Assembly (NCBI GenBank): GCA_003280995.1 | Contig: QCDG01000004.1 | Location: forward strand, 1 to 64,000 | Source of the DNA: Prochlorococcus sp. AG-355-A09 | Lineage (GTDB): Bacteria > Cyanobacteriota > Cyanobacteriia > PCC-6307 > Cyanobiaceae | Length of the DNA: 64,000 nucleotides | Direction: 5' to 3' | Shown here: positions 26,885-38,453 of the stretch, piece by piece | Numbering within the stretch: the stretch's first letter is position 1 | Layout of the letters: every line of letters begins with the position of its first letter | Notes under the pieces: model-generated | The model's input: only the letters and a program-made list of their open reading frames with translations | Databases searched by the model: none | Told to the model about the DNA's origin: nothing | Translations under genes and position numbers: made by a program

Positions 26885-28357
26885 TTAGCTATTTAATTGT
26901 TCCATAAGAAGTTTATTTGCAAGTTTAGGGTCAGCTTTACCTTTTGTTCTTTTCATAAGTTGACCAACAAAAAAACCAAGTAACTTAGTTTTGCCATTTT
27001 TAAATGCTTGAACTTCATTGGGATGTTCACTTATAAGTTCATCAATTATTGGTAAAATACTTGAAGAATCAGATATCATTGCCAACCCTTTTTCTTCAAC
27101 TAATTTTTTAGGAGAAATATTTTTTTGAATAAGTTCAGGTAAAATTTCTTTTGCAATTTTTCCACTAATTATATTATTTGAAATCATGTTAATCATTTCA
27201 GCAAGATTTTCAGGACTAAGCTTTAATTCACTAAAACTTAGTTTGTTTGATTTTAAATAGCCCACAATATCACTTGTTACCCAATTTGAAGCTAGTTTAG
27301 CCTCAGCACCATTTGCTACTGTTTCTTCAAAAAAGTTTGCCATGCTTATTTCATCAGAAATTACCCTTGCATCATATGCAGACAACCCAAATTGACTTAC
27401 GTATTTATTTCTTTTCTTTGAAGGTAATTCTGGTAGTTCTTTAAACCATATTTCTTGTTGGGCTTTTGTTATTTCAATTGGACCTAAGTCAGGATCAGGA
27501 AAATATCTATAGTCACTGCTACCTTCTTTTAATCTCATACTTTTCGTTAATTGCTTAGCTTCATCCCATAACCTTGTTTCTTGAACAATTTTTCCTCCAT
27601 TTTCATAAACTTCTATTTGTCTGGCTATTTCATAATCACAAGCCTTTTGAATTGCAGAAAATGAATTCATATTTTTTATTTCCACTTTGGTACCAAAAGG
27701 AGCATTAGATCCTTTTCTAACTGAAATATTGACATCGCAGCGTAATGAACCCTCTTGCATATTTCCGTCTGATACCCCTAGATATCTAACTGTTCTTCTA
27801 ATCTCTGAAGCATATTCAGATGCCTCTTTACCAGATCTAATATCTGGTTTACTTACAATCTCACACAATGCTATTCCGGCACGATTGTAATCAACTAAAG
27901 AATACTTAGAGCCAGCTAATCTATCACTTCCTGAATGGACTAGTTTTCCGGCGTCTTCTTCCATATGTAGCCTTTCTATACCAATTTTTTTTATATAAGG
28001 TTCTTTGTCCTTTTCAATTATTTCAACCTCTAACCAACCATTTTCAGCTAGTGGCTCATCAAATTGTGAAATTTGATAATTTTTAGGAAGATCAGGATAA
28101 AAATATTGTTTTCTATCAAATTTACAATGTTCTGCAACGTTTAAATTTAATGCTAACGAAGTTTTTACAGCATACTCAAGAACAGTCTCATTCAGAACTG
28201 GAAGAGTTCCTGGTAAACCACAAACTACAGGATCTATATGGGTATTAGGTGCATCACCAAAAGCTGTTGACGCAGATGTGAATATTTTACTTTTCGTATT
28301 AAGCTGTACATGAGTTTCCAAACCAATCACAGCTTCCCAAGATTCCAAATTGTTCAT
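26885..28357 (-). CDS. gatB: Asp-tRNA(Asn)/Glu-tRNA(Gln) amidotransferase subunit B
   Basis: GatB binds misacylated Glu-tRNA(Gln) or Asp-tRNA(Asn) and carries the kinase site of the GatCAB amidotransferase; needed where GlnRS is absent. Landmarks are WEAVIGLETHVQL at the start, the VDYNRAGIALCEIVSKPD block, GSLRCDVNISVR, and the C-terminal GatB/YqeY domain ending in KGKADPKLANKLL. The frame extends 19 codons upstream, but ATG at 28357 (MNNLESWE) matches the family start and gives 490 residues. gatA and gatC are elsewhere. Confidence 0.96.
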   Translation of the reverse strand: MNNLESWEAVIGLETHVQLNTKSKIFTSASTAFGDAPNTHIDPVVCGLPGTLPVLNETVLEYAVKTSLALNLNVAEHCKFDRKQYFYPDLPKNYQISQFDEPLAENGWLEVEIIEKDKEPYIKKIGIERLHMEEDAGKLVHSGSDRLAGSKYSLVDYNRAGIALCEIVSKPDIRSGKEASEYASEIRRTVRYLGVSDGNMQEGSLRCDVNISVRKGSNAPFGTKVEIKNMNSFSAIQKACDYEIARQIEVYENGGKIVQETRLWDEAKQLTKSMRLKEGSSDYRYFPDPDLGPIEITKAQQEIWFKELPELPSKKRNKYVSQFGLSAYDARVISDEISMANFFEETVANGAEAKLASNWVTSDIVGYLKSNKLSFSELKLSPENLAEMINMISNNIISGKIAKEILPELIQKNISPKKLVEEKGLAMISDSSSILPIIDELISEHPNEVQAFKNGKTKLLGFFVGQLMKRTKGKADPKLANKLLMEQLNS

Positions 28358-28436
28358 TATCAAAAGTCTCTTTATTAATAATATTGGATATAAAGGAAAA
28401 GAGGACCAAAACACAAATAAAAATATTAATTTTTAA

Positions 28437-29546
28437 ATGGCACAAGAAACCAAAAATTCAATATTAATCATTGGCGGTGGACTTTTAGGTTTATCTATTG
28501 CTTATGAATTTTCTAGAAATAACTTCAAAGTTTTAGTTTTAAGCAAAAACAGAAATGAATCAGCAGGATTTGTTGCTGCTGGAATGTTAGCTACTCATGC
28601 CGAAGGGCTCGAAGATGAATTACTAAAATTTGGCCAAGAAAGTCAAAGTCTAATTCCAAAGTGGATTAAAAGTATTGAACAAGATAGTAATATTAAATGC
28701 GGTTTAAAAAAATGTGGCATAGTAGTTCCTTTTAAAAACAAAGAAGATCTTGAAGAGTTTCCCACATATGAATATGGAAAATATTTAAATCACAAAGATC
28801 TTCAAACAGAAATTAATGGAATGAATTCTATTTGGAAACATGGTTTACTTTTTGAACAAGATGGTCAAATAGATAACCGAAGAAGACTGATGCGTGCACT
28901 TGAGAGAGCATGCTCCTTGCATGGAGTCGAATTTCAAGAAGGATCAGAAGTAGAGGATTTGACAATCGAAAAAAACAAAATTACAGGTGCAACAGTTTTA
29001 TGTGCCACTGGGGAAATAAAAAAAATTAACTGCGAAAAAGCAATTATATGCAGTGGTGCATGGAGTAAAAAAATTTTTAATAAGATTCCAATCTTTCCTG
29101 TAAAGGGACAAATGCTTTCAATACAAGGTCCAACAAATTTTTTGAAAAGGGTTATTTTTGGTCCAAAAACTTATCTAGTTCCCCGTGATGATGGACTTAT
29201 TGTAGTTGGAGCAACAGTTGAAAAAGATTCAAAATTTAATCAAGGTAATACTCCTAATGGAATAAAACAACTACAAGAAGGAATTCGCTCCCTATTGCCA
29301 GAAGCTATTAATTGGCCACAAATGGAACATTGGTGGGGCTTTAGACCTTGTACACCAGATCTAAAACCAATAATTGGAAAATCAAAAATTGAAAATCTTT
29401 TTATAGCTACAGGACATTACAGAAATGGAGTTTTATTTTCTGCAATAACAAGTGATCTTCTTTTGAAAATAGTTCAAAATAAAAATCTTAAAGAAATAGA
29501 AAAAAGCTTTTTAGAAAAATTTAGTTTAGATAGATTTGCGATTTAA
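28437..29546 (+). CDS. thiO: Glycine oxidase ThiO-like FAD-dependent amine oxidase
   Basis: A 369-residue DAO-family flavoprotein. The N-terminal dinucleotide motif is IIGGGLLGLSIAYEF, and the C-terminal FAD contact is ATGHYRNGVLFS, which is the ThiO-type signature. ThiO oxidises glycine to dehydroglycine for the thiazole half of thiamine. The match VKGQMLSIQGP also fits. Some cyanobacteria fuse ThiO with ThiG; here only the oxidase part is present. It converges with ndk, 3 bases apart. The only other thiamine gene in the window is thiL at 53 kb. Confidence 0.88.
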   Translation: MAQETKNSILIIGGGLLGLSIAYEFSRNNFKVLVLSKNRNESAGFVAAGMLATHAEGLEDELLKFGQESQSLIPKWIKSIEQDSNIKCGLKKCGIVVPFKNKEDLEEFPTYEYGKYLNHKDLQTEINGMNSIWKHGLLFEQDGQIDNRRRLMRALERACSLHGVEFQEGSEVEDLTIEKNKITGATVLCATGEIKKINCEKAIICSGAWSKKIFNKIPIFPVKGQMLSIQGPTNFLKRVIFGPKTYLVPRDDGLIVVGATVEKDSKFNQGNTPNGIKQLQEGIRSLLPEAINWPQMEHWWGFRPCTPDLKPIIGKSKIENLFIATGHYRNGVLFSAITSDLLLKIVQNKNLKEIEKSFLEKFSLDRFAI

Positions 29547-29549
29547 ATT

Positions 29550-30008
29550 TTAATTTTCAGATCGCCAATTCGAATCAGAAGTTTCCCACTCACATAACTC
29601 CTCTTCGTTAAACCATAGATCAATTTCAAATTTTGCTGTATCTTCTCCATCAGAACCATGAATAATATTCCTCCCAATATCTATAGCTAAATCACCTCTA
29701 ATTGTTCCAGGCTCTGCTTCCAGAGGTTTTGTTGCACCTATTAGTTTTCTAGCACTCAAAATAACTCCTTCACCTTCCCACACCATTGCTACAACAGGAC
29801 CACTTGAAATAAAGTCTACTAAATCACCAAAAAAGGGTCTTTCTCTATGTACTCCATAATGATTTTGAGCAAGTTCTTTTGAAGGAATTAATTGCTTTAA
29901 TCCAACTAATTTAAATCCTTTTTTTTCAAATCTGCCAATAATCTCAGAAACATATCCTCTTTGAACTCCATCTGGTTTAATTGCAATAAAGGTTCTCTCT
30001 TTGGTCAT
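29550..30008 (-). CDS. ndk: Nucleoside diphosphate kinase
   Basis: Transfers the gamma-phosphate of ATP to NDPs through a phosphohistidine. The active site [12 protein letters not shown] with its His is intact, and the N-terminal [13 protein letters not shown] and [15 protein letters not shown] are textbook. Length 152 is normal. It diverges from speA across a 122-base gap that may hold both promoters. Confidence 0.97.
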   Translation of the reverse strand: MTKERTFIAIKPDGVQRGYVSEIIGRFEKKGFKLVGLKQLIPSKELAQNHYGVHRERPFFGDLVDFISSGPVVAMVWEGEGVILSARKLIGATKPLEAEPGTIRGDLAIDIGRNIIHGSDGEDTAKFEIDLWFNEEELCEWETSDSNWRSEN

Positions 30009-30130
30009 TTAGTTAATAATCACTCTATGTATATTCAACTTTTGGGTGGTAACTTGGCAAGTAATCATTAAAATAAAAGATATTGTTTTGAGTTATTTTC
30101 AAAAACATTTATTAATCACTAAGACATAAA

Positions 30131-32077
30131 TTGACCAATTTTGAGCCGAAAAAATTAAAGAATATTTGGACTATTGAAGATAGTATTTCGACTTATAACA
30201 TAGACAAATGGGGAGATAAATATTTTTCTATAAATTCCAAAGGAAACATATCAGTAACTAGAGATATAAAATCTAAAAATAAGATTGATCTTTTTAAGCT
30301 TGTTAAAGAACTAAAGAGTAGAGAAATAAATCCTCCATTAATCATAAGATTTAATGATATCTTGAAAGATCGAATAAACGCATTACATGACTCTTTTTTA
30401 AAAGCAATAAAAACCTATAAATATAAGAACATTTATCAAGGCGTTTTTCCTGTCAAATGTAATCAACAGAAAAATGTCCTAGAAAAGATAATAGAGTTTG
30501 GTAGCCAATGGAATTTTGGTTTAGAAGTAGGAAGTAAATCAGAACTATTAGTTGGCCTTGCACTTCTTGAAAACCAAAATTCATTATTAATTTGCAACGG
30601 ATATAAAGATAAAAAATATATTGAGATTGCTACTTTGGCCAGAAAACTCGGCAAAAATCCAATAATAGTTATTGAGCAACGAGATGAGGTAAGAAGAATT
30701 ATTCAAGCAGTTCAAGAACTTAACGCGACTCCATTGATAGGAATTAGAGCAAAGTTATCAAGTAAAAGTAGTGGTAGGTGGGGTAAATCTATTGGAGATA
30801 ATTCCAAATTTGGATTATCAATCCCAGAAATTATGTTGACAATAAAAGAACTAAAAGAAGCAAATCTTATCAACGAAATGAAATTGCTCCATTTTCATAT
30901 AGGCAGTCAAATAAGTGATATTGCTGTGATCAAAGACGCATTACAAGAAGCGAGTCAAATATATGTTGAACTATGCAAACTAGGAGCCCCAATGCAATAT
31001 ATCGACGTTGGGGGAGGATTAGGTATAGATTTTGATGGAACTAAAACCTCCTCCAACACCTCTACTAATTACTCTCTTCAAAATTACGCTAACGATGTAA
31101 TTGCAACTATTAAGGATTCATGTGAATTAAATAATATCAATCATCCAACAATAATCTCAGAAAGTGGAAGAGCAATAATTAGTCATTGTTCAGTTTTAAT
31201 TTTTAATGTCTTAGGAACAAGTCATGTCAGTTCAAAACTACAAATTATTGATAAAAAAAATCAACAATTAATAATTTCAAATTTACTTGAAACTTTCTAT
31301 GAATTAAAAAAACTTAAAAATAAAAAAATAAATTTATCTCAAATAATTGAACTATGGAATGATGCAAAAAAGTTTAAAGAAGATTGCTTAGTCGCTTTTA
31401 GATTAGGATTTTTAAGTTTAGCAGAAAGAGCTTATGCAGAAGAACTTACTTGGGCTTGCGCAAAAGAAATTTCTAATAACCTGAATAATGATGAAATCAA
31501 TCACCCTGATTTATCTGAAATTACAGAAACTCTTGCATCAACTTATTATGCCAACTTATCTATCTTTAAATCTATTCCCGATAGCTGGGCAATAAATCAG
31601 ATTTTTCCAATAGCACCAATACATAGGCACTTAGAGGAGCCGTTCTGCAAAGGCAACTTTGCAGATTTAACTTGTGATTCAGATGGGAAACTAAATCATT
31701 TTATTGATGATGGAAAAATTAAATCATTACTAAATTTACATAAGTTAGAGGAAGATAAAGATTATCTAATTGGAATTTTTATGACTGGAGCCTATCAAGA
31801 AGCATTAGGAAACTTGCACAATTTATTTGGTAGTACAAACGTTGTTCATATAGACATAAATCAAGATAATTCATATAAAGTCAAAAATATTATTAAAGAG
31901 GACAGTAAATCTGAAATTTTAGAATTATTAGATTACAGTTCAGCTTCTTTAGTTGAATCTATAAGGATTAATACTGAATCAGCAATTGATCAAAAAAAAT
32001 TAACTATTGAAGAAGCAAGGAAATTAATGGATCAAATCGAAATTAGTCTCAGAAAAAGTAGTTATTTATCAGAATGA
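30131..32077 (+). CDS. speA: Biosynthetic arginine decarboxylase
   Basis: PLP enzyme of the alanine-racemase fold that converts arginine to agmatine for polyamine synthesis. The PLP Lys lies in [13 protein letters not shown], the glycine-rich phosphate loop in [14 protein letters not shown], and the specificity helix region follows HFHIGSQI. The C-terminal [17 protein letters not shown] is typical of SpeA. Length 648 is normal. The start is TTG at 30131 (no nearer ATG). The last 16 bases overlap the convergent alaS. Confidence 0.95.
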   Translation: MTNFEPKKLKNIWTIEDSISTYNIDKWGDKYFSINSKGNISVTRDIKSKNKIDLFKLVKELKSREINPPLIIRFNDILKDRINALHDSFLKAIKTYKYKNIYQGVFPVKCNQQKNVLEKIIEFGSQWNFGLEVGSKSELLVGLALLENQNSLLICNGYKDKKYIEIATLARKLGKNPIIVIEQRDEVRRIIQAVQELNATPLIGIRAKLSSKSSGRWGKSIGDNSKFGLSIPEIMLTIKELKEANLINEMKLLHFHIGSQISDIAVIKDALQEASQIYVELCKLGAPMQYIDVGGGLGIDFDGTKTSSNTSTNYSLQNYANDVIATIKDSCELNNINHPTIISESGRAIISHCSVLIFNVLGTSHVSSKLQIIDKKNQQLIISNLLETFYELKKLKNKKINLSQIIELWNDAKKFKEDCLVAFRLGFLSLAERAYAEELTWACAKEISNNLNNDEINHPDLSEITETLASTYYANLSIFKSIPDSWAINQIFPIAPIHRHLEEPFCKGNFADLTCDSDGKLNHFIDDGKIKSLLNLHKLEEDKDYLIGIFMTGAYQEALGNLHNLFGSTNVVHIDINQDNSYKVKNIIKEDSKSEILELLDYSSASLVESIRINTESAIDQKKLTIEEARKLMDQIEISLRKSSYLSE

Positions 32078-34722
32078 CTATCTAATATGTTTTGCAAATA
32101 ATTTTTGGCATAAGCTAAAGCATCACTTAACTTATCAATATCTTTAGCACCTGCTTGAGCAAAGTTAGGCTTTCCTCCTCCACCTCCCGAACATATTCTT
32201 GCAATCTCATTAATTAAATTACCTGCATGCAATCCTTTTTTTACTGCATCATCTCCTAAAGAAACTACAAATAACAACTTTCTATTTTCTGGATTTGGTA
32301 TTCCCCCAAGAATCACTATTGCTTTATTTCCCAAATGAGAAGTTAAATTAAGTGCTGCAGATTGCAAAGAATTTCCATCTAAGCCATCAATCTGATTTAC
32401 TAAAATTGAAAAAGAATTTACTATTTGTGAGGATGATTTTATAGAAGAGTATTTAAAGTATGCAATTTCATCTTTCATTTTTTGTATCTCTTTATTCTTA
32501 TTAATAAGCTCTGCTTGCAAATTATTAACCCTTTCAAAAAGTTGATTAGGATTTGCTTTTAACAAATCACTTAGTTGGTTTACTAAAGCATTTCTATCAC
32601 TGAAATAGTCTAATGCTGATTGGCCTGATAATGCTTCGATTCTTCTGACTCCAGCTGAGATTCCTTCCTCACTAATTATTTTGAAAGAACCTAATTCGGA
32701 TGTAGTTTTAACATGTGTGCCCCCACAAAGTTCCATGGAAACTCCTGGTACATTAACAACGCGCACTTCATCATCATATTTTTCTCCAAACATGGCGACT
32801 GCGCCCTTTTCAAGAGCCTCACTCTTAGACATATTTTTTATTTCTAGGGCATGATTTTCCATAATCCAAGAGTTAACTAAAGTCTCAATCTTGGAAATTT
32901 GATCTTTAGAAATAGGATTAGAGGAATTAAAATCAAATCGTAATTTATTAAAGGCTACTAATGAACCTTTTTGTCCAACACTTTCATTAATAACTGATTT
33001 AAGTGCAGATTGTAATAAATGAGTAGCTGTATGATTTGCAGCAGCCTTAGCTCTGTTGGAGGAGCTAACATTAGTCTTAACTTTTTGTCCAATAGTTAAT
33101 TTTCCTTTTTTGATCGTTCCATAATGTAAAAAAACATTTTTCTTGCGCATGACATTATCAACCAAGACCTCAACATCGTTTGAAAATATCGTTCCAATAT
33201 CACCAACTTGCCCGCCAGATTCTCCATAAAAAGTTGTCTGATCAAGAACAATTAAAACTTTCTGACCTTCACTTGCTTCCTTAACTAATGTTGAATCCAA
33301 GAATATACCCTTTATTTCAGCTTCCGAAAGGAGTGACTTATAACCATTAAAAACAGTTTTGTTGAAAACATCTATTTCTCGCTCTAATGATCCCTCTAAT
33401 GTCAAATCAATATTACTTGAAGCAGCTTTAGCTCTCTCTTTTTGTACATTCATTTCTTCTTCAAAACCCTTTACATCTACACTGATACTATTTTCTTCAG
33501 CAATTTCTACAGTAAGTTCTAGAGGAAATCCATAAGTATCATAAAGTTCAAAAGCTTTAAAACCAGAAATTAATTTCTGCCCTGAAGAAATTAACTCATC
33601 TAGCAATTTCTCTCCTCTTTCAAGAGTTTCCCTAAATCTTATTTCTTCAATTTTTATCTCATTCAAAATTAAATCATTATTATTTTTTAAATCAGGATAA
33701 TTATTTTGCATTAAGTTAATTCCGACAGTAGCAATATGAGGTAAAAATTCATTTGTTATACCTAATAATCTGCCATGTCTGACCATTCTTCTAATAAGCC
33801 TTCTTAATATATATCCCCTGCCGAGATTACTTGCTGATACTCCATCAGAAATTAAATGAATAACAGCTCTTGTGTGATCACCAATGATTTTTAAAGAAAT
33901 TTTGTTTTTATCATCTGAAGAAAAATAATCAATATTTGCAATCTCACAAATTTTTTTAATAATAGGAAAAATCAAATCTGTCTCATAATTATTTTGCTTT
34001 TTTTGTAGTATTTGAGCCATCCTTTCAAGACCCATTCCTGTATCAATATTTTTAAATTTTAAATCGGTCAATTTTCCATTAGAATCACGATTATATTGCA
34101 TAAAAACAAGATTATAAAATTCAATAAAACGATCTCCATCTTCTAAATCAATATTCTGCAGACCCTTTTCAGGATGAAAATCATAATAAAGTTCTGAACA
34201 AGGTCCACATGGACCTGTTTTGCCAGATGACCAAAAATTATCTTCCTCACCTAGTTTGACTATCCTATCTGGATGAATACCAATTTCATCTCTCCAAATT
34301 TTTGCAGACTCTTCGTCTTCGTGAAAAACACTCACAATTATATTTTCAACAGAAAGTTGATAAATATTAGTAACTAATTCCCAAGCCCATTGAATAGCCT
34401 CTCGTTTAAAATAATCTCCAAAAGAGAAATTACCAAGCATTTCAAAAAAAGTGTGATGTCTAGCTGTAACTCCAACGTTTTCTATATCGTTTGTTCTGAT
34501 GCACTTTTGGCTAGATGTAGCCCTTTTTGATGGTCTTTCTTTTAAACCTAAAAAAACTGGTTTAAAAGGTAGCATTCCAGCAATTGTGAGCATAACCGTA
34601 GGGTCATCTGGAATCAAAGATGCACTTGGAATGATTTTATGTAATTTTTCACTGTAAAATTTTAAAAAAGCATTTCTTATCTCATCTCCAGTAACTATTT
34701 TTTTAATTAATTGAGATGTCAT
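32062..34722 (-). CDS. alaS: Alanyl-tRNA synthetase
   Basis: An 886-residue class II synthetase with all modules. The aminoacylation core begins [23 protein letters not shown], followed by the tRNA-recognition region, the editing domain with NHTATHLL and the zinc-binding [13 protein letters not shown], and the C-Ala domain with the glycine-rich [15 protein letters not shown]. It starts with ATG and diverges from the flavodiiron operon across 119 bases. It is single-copy as far as seen. Confidence 0.97.
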   Translation of the reverse strand: MTSQLIKKIVTGDEIRNAFLKFYSEKLHKIIPSASLIPDDPTVMLTIAGMLPFKPVFLGLKERPSKRATSSQKCIRTNDIENVGVTARHHTFFEMLGNFSFGDYFKREAIQWAWELVTNIYQLSVENIIVSVFHEDEESAKIWRDEIGIHPDRIVKLGEEDNFWSSGKTGPCGPCSELYYDFHPEKGLQNIDLEDGDRFIEFYNLVFMQYNRDSNGKLTDLKFKNIDTGMGLERMAQILQKKQNNYETDLIFPIIKKICEIANIDYFSSDDKNKISLKIIGDHTRAVIHLISDGVSASNLGRGYILRRLIRRMVRHGRLLGITNEFLPHIATVGINLMQNNYPDLKNNNDLILNEIKIEEIRFRETLERGEKLLDELISSGQKLISGFKAFELYDTYGFPLELTVEIAEENSISVDVKGFEEEMNVQKERAKAASSNIDLTLEGSLEREIDVFNKTVFNGYKSLLSEAEIKGIFLDSTLVKEASEGQKVLIVLDQTTFYGESGGQVGDIGTIFSNDVEVLVDNVMRKKNVFLHYGTIKKGKLTIGQKVKTNVSSSNRAKAAANHTATHLLQSALKSVINESVGQKGSLVAFNKLRFDFNSSNPISKDQISKIETLVNSWIMENHALEIKNMSKSEALEKGAVAMFGEKYDDEVRVVNVPGVSMELCGGTHVKTTSELGSFKIISEEGISAGVRRIEALSGQSALDYFSDRNALVNQLSDLLKANPNQLFERVNNLQAELINKNKEIQKMKDEIAYFKYSSIKSSSQIVNSFSILVNQIDGLDGNSLQSAALNLTSHLGNKAIVILGGIPNPENRKLLFVVSLGDDAVKKGLHAGNLINEIARICSGGGGGKPNFAQAGAKDIDKLSDALAYAKNYLQNILDSHSDK

Positions 34723-34841
34723 TTATCCAGAATAAGAAGATTAAAAATTAAAGAAAAGCGTAATTTCGGTTATTTCGCAAAGATAATCACGCGAATTTAT
34801 ATTCTATATAACTAAAGTTAATTTATAAAGCTAATTATTCT

Positions 34842-36617
34842 ATGATAGCCTCTGCCCAGACAAGTAATTCTAAATTGGCACAAACTAATAACAAGTTGAC
34901 GGTTCAATCTCAAAACTTTGCTGATGATTCTTGTGCCATAAGATCTTTGGATTGGGATCGCAGTAGATTTGATATTGAATTTGGTTTAAGAAATGGAACT
35001 ACTTACAATAGTTTTATTATTAAAGGCGAGAAACTAGCAATCATTGATACTAGTCACGCAAAGTTTGAAGAATTATGGTTTGAAGAAATACTTAAAAAGG
35101 TGAATCCGCAAGAAGTTGATTATCTAATTACTAGCCATACAGAACCTGATCATTCTGGTTTAATAGGTAATCTTTTAGAATTAAACCAAAATATCACAGT
35201 AGTTGGATCAAAATTAGCACTTAAATTTATTGAAGACCAAATACATATTCCCTTTAAACGTCTAGAGGTTAAGAGCGGAGAGTTTTTAAATCTCGGAACT
35301 AATCCTAATAGTGGTTTAGAACATAATATTGAATTCATAAGTGCACCAAATTTGCATTGGCCAGATACCATATTTTCATATGATCACAGCACAAATGTTC
35401 TCTATACATGCGATGCTTTTGGACTACATTATTGTTCTGACGAATTTTTTGACACTGATCAAAAAGAAATATACGATGATTTCCGTTTTTATTACGATTG
35501 CCTTATGGGTCCAAACGCTAGAAGCGTTATGCAGGCAATTAAAAGAATAGATAAGCTACCTGAATTAAAAACAATAGCTGTGGGTCATGGGCCTTTGCTC
35601 CATAATCAGGTCAATTTTTGGAAAGGAAAATATCTTGAATGGAGTAGCAATAAAAGCAAAGGCAATGATTTTGTGTCAGTCTGCTACATAAGCGACTATG
35701 GTTATTGTGATCGACTCAGTCAAGCGATATCTCATGGAATAAGCAAAGCAGATGCTCAGGTTCAGTTAATTGATCTAAGATCTTCTGACTCGCAAGAATT
35801 AACAAGTTTAATTTCCGAATCAAAAGCAGTAGTCATTCCCACATGGCCTGTAGACTCAGATAATGAATTAAAAGAATCTCTCGGTACTTTATTTGCAGCA
35901 CTAAAGCCAAAACAATTTACTGCAGTTTATGATGCATTTGGTGGAAATGATGAACCTATAGATTCCTTAGCAAATAAATTAAGAGAACTTGGTCAAAAAG
36001 AAGCTTTCTCTCCATTAAGAGTTAAAAATATTCCAGATCCGATTGTTTATCAACAATTCGAAGAAGCTGGAACTGATTTGGGTCAATTGATCAATAAAAA
36101 GAAGAATATTGCCTCTATGAAGAGCCTTGATTCAAATTTAGATAAAGCATTAGGTAGATTAAGTGGAGGATTATATGTAGTAACAGCTAGTCAAGGGGAA
36201 GGTTCGACATTTAGACAAAGTGCAATGGTCGCAAGTTGGGTTAGTCAAGCAAGCTTTTCTCCACCAGGTATTACAGTTGCAGTAGCAAAAGATAGAGCTA
36301 TTGAATCATATATGCAAGTTGGTAAAGGTTTTGTTGTGAATATCTTGAGAGAAGATAACTATCAAAAAATGTTCAGACATTTTTTAAAAAGATTTGCCCC
36401 TGGAGCTGATAGATTTGCGGATGTAGATGTAATTAGCAACATCGCTGAAGGAGGACCTGTTCTCTCAGATTCACTCGCCTTTTTAGATTGTAAAGTCAGT
36501 TCAAGACTGGAGACTCCAGACCATTGGATAATTTACGGAATTGTTGAAAATGGTAATGTTTCTGACTTATCATGTAAGACAGCAGTTCATCACAGAAAAG
36601 TTGCTAATCACTATTAG
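34842..36617 (+). CDS. flv3: Flavodiiron protein with intact diiron site (Flv3-type)
   Basis: Class C cyanobacterial flavodiiron protein of 591 residues: beta-lactamase-like diiron domain (about 30-275), flavodoxin domain (about 280-420) and flavin reductase domain (about 435-591). Iron ligands are complete: His99, Glu101, Asp103, His104 (SHTEPDHSG), His172, Asp191 and His249. Flv1/Flv3 together pass electrons from photosystem I to O2 giving water, protecting under fluctuating light. The naming as Flv3 rests on the canonical ligands and pairing with a ligand-poor partner. The next gene begins 16 bases later. Confidence 0.9.
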   Translation: MIASAQTSNSKLAQTNNKLTVQSQNFADDSCAIRSLDWDRSRFDIEFGLRNGTTYNSFIIKGEKLAIIDTSHAKFEELWFEEILKKVNPQEVDYLITSHTEPDHSGLIGNLLELNQNITVVGSKLALKFIEDQIHIPFKRLEVKSGEFLNLGTNPNSGLEHNIEFISAPNLHWPDTIFSYDHSTNVLYTCDAFGLHYCSDEFFDTDQKEIYDDFRFYYDCLMGPNARSVMQAIKRIDKLPELKTIAVGHGPLLHNQVNFWKGKYLEWSSNKSKGNDFVSVCYISDYGYCDRLSQAISHGISKADAQVQLIDLRSSDSQELTSLISESKAVVIPTWPVDSDNELKESLGTLFAALKPKQFTAVYDAFGGNDEPIDSLANKLRELGQKEAFSPLRVKNIPDPIVYQQFEEAGTDLGQLINKKKNIASMKSLDSNLDKALGRLSGGLYVVTASQGEGSTFRQSAMVASWVSQASFSPPGITVAVAKDRAIESYMQVGKGFVVNILREDNYQKMFRHFLKRFAPGADRFADVDVISNIAEGGPVLSDSLAFLDCKVSSRLETPDHWIIYGIVENGNVSDLSCKTAVHHRKVANHY

Positions 36618-36633
36618 AAAATAAGTCTTTGAA

Positions 36634-38436
36634 ATGTCAGATATTAATATAGGTTTACTTGCAGAAAATCAAAATATATCAGAATTTGAAATTACTGAAA
36701 ATTTTTCTTGTGTAAGATTCCTAGACCAAAATAAAGAAAGATTTGAACTTGAATTTAACCTTGAAAAAGGAACCTCTTTTAATACTTTTTTCATTAGAAG
36801 TCATGAGGAACTTTTTATTATTCATCCACCTGAGAAACAATATTTAGATTCGTTTAATAAAGTAATTTCTAGGTTTTGCGATCAATTTAAATTAAGTAAT
36901 ATCAACTTCATTTCTGGTCATATTAATCCCCAAATTATTGAAACTATAAAGAACATAAGTACCCAATTTCAAAATACAACTATTACTTGCTCTAATCCAG
37001 GTTATAAACTTATTAGCGAACTTTGGAACCAAAGAAATCCTACCTTAGAAAACTTTATTGAAATTCAATTACCTAAAATAAACATAGTCAAAAAGGAGCA
37101 AAATTTAGAATTAGATAACATTTCACTAGAGTTAATTCCTATTCCAACAGCACGTTGGCCTGGAGGTCTGATAATTTATGAACGTAATCAAGAAATCCTT
37201 CTAAGTGAAAAAATTTTTTCTACTCACATTGCTTCTTCAGATTGGTCTGAAACAAATCGAGTTAGTACAGAAATTGATAGGAAACATTTTTATGATTGCT
37301 TAATGGCACCAATGTCTAATCAAGTAATATCAATAACTGAAAAAATTGCAGATTACGATATTAAAACTATTGCGCCATTACATGGTCCCGCTATCGAATA
37401 TAGCTTAAAAAGCTTCTTAAATGACTACATTAGATGGGGTGAAAATCTCTCAACAAATAATCCTAAGATCGCTCTGATATATGCAAGTGCATATGGAAAT
37501 ACAGCCTCAATAGGCGATGCATTGGCTAAAGGAATAAATAGAACTTCTGTCGAAGTTGAAAGTATAAATTGTGAATTTACACCAAATGATGTACTTATAA
37601 AATCTATCAAAAACGCTGATGGTTATTTAATAGGATCACCAACACTAGGTGGGCATGCCCCAACTCCAATAGTAAGTGCACTAGGAACATTATTATCAGA
37701 GGGTAATAGAGATAAGCCAGTGGGAATTTTTGGTAGTTTTGGCTGGAGCGGCGAAGCTATAGATTTACTTGAAACAAAATTAAAAGATGGTGGTTTTAAG
37801 TTTAGTTTTGACCCTATTAGAATTAAATTCAGTCCAAATAAGCCAAAGATTAAAGAATTAGAAGAAATAGGAACTCACTTTGGAAGAAAAATTATAAAAA
37901 AAGCAAAGAAAAAACCCAGGAAATCAGATACTGGAATGATTACAAGCAAAACGGATCCAAAGCTACAAGCTCTTGGAAGAGTTATTGGTTCACTTTGTGT
38001 CCTGACAGCCTCTAAAGGCAAAGATGAGAATAATATTAAAGGAGCCATGCTTGCATCTTGGGTTAGTCAAGCAAGTTTTTCACCGCCTGGGTTAAGTATT
38101 GCAGTAGCAAAAGATAGATCAGTAGAGTCTCTTCTACAAGTAGGAGATTCATTCGCATTAAATATTCTTAGTGAAAAAGATTTTAAAGAACCTTTGAAAA
38201 GATTCACAAAGCCCTTTGCACCTGGAGAAGATAGATTTGAAGGAATAAATATTGAATTAACTCCTAATGAACAGATAATAATTCCTGAATCGCTAGCATG
38301 GTTAGATGCTTCTGTAAAAGAGAGAATGGAATGTGGAGATCATTGGGTAATATACGCCGAAGTACTACACGGTAATATATTAAAATCCGATAGTCTAACG
38401 GCAGTTCATCACCGCAAAACAGGTGCTAACTATTAA
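36634..38436 (+). CDS. flv1: Flavodiiron protein with degenerate diiron site (Flv1-type)
   Basis: A 600-residue paralogue of the preceding gene with the same three domains. The metal site is replaced: the HxExDH motif reads HINPQI (His96, Asn98, Gln100, Ile101), the next His is Arg174 (TARWPGG) and the bridging Asp is Lys193; only His250 remains. Neutral and basic replacements are normal for Flv1/Flv2-type partners, so this is not decay. The flavodoxin and reductase domains look intact (SYGNTASIG-like YGNTASIGDA; ASWVSQASFSPPG). It likely acts as a heteromer with Flv3. Confidence 0.88.
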   Translation: MSDINIGLLAENQNISEFEITENFSCVRFLDQNKERFELEFNLEKGTSFNTFFIRSHEELFIIHPPEKQYLDSFNKVISRFCDQFKLSNINFISGHINPQIIETIKNISTQFQNTTITCSNPGYKLISELWNQRNPTLENFIEIQLPKINIVKKEQNLELDNISLELIPIPTARWPGGLIIYERNQEILLSEKIFSTHIASSDWSETNRVSTEIDRKHFYDCLMAPMSNQVISITEKIADYDIKTIAPLHGPAIEYSLKSFLNDYIRWGENLSTNNPKIALIYASAYGNTASIGDALAKGINRTSVEVESINCEFTPNDVLIKSIKNADGYLIGSPTLGGHAPTPIVSALGTLLSEGNRDKPVGIFGSFGWSGEAIDLLETKLKDGGFKFSFDPIRIKFSPNKPKIKELEEIGTHFGRKIIKKAKKKPRKSDTGMITSKTDPKLQALGRVIGSLCVLTASKGKDENNIKGAMLASWVSQASFSPPGLSIAVAKDRSVESLLQVGDSFALNILSEKDFKEPLKRFTKPFAPGEDRFEGINIELTPNEQIIIPESLAWLDASVKERMECGDHWVIYAEVLHGNILKSDSLTAVHHRKTGANY

Positions 38437-38453
38437 ATTTATTTATCTAATTT

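Noticed and set aside
36634-38436. Second flavodiiron gene as a decaying pseudogene, because its iron ligands are lost
   Set aside because: The frame is full length and other domains are intact; ligand-poor partners (Flv1/Flv2 type) are normal in cyanobacteria.
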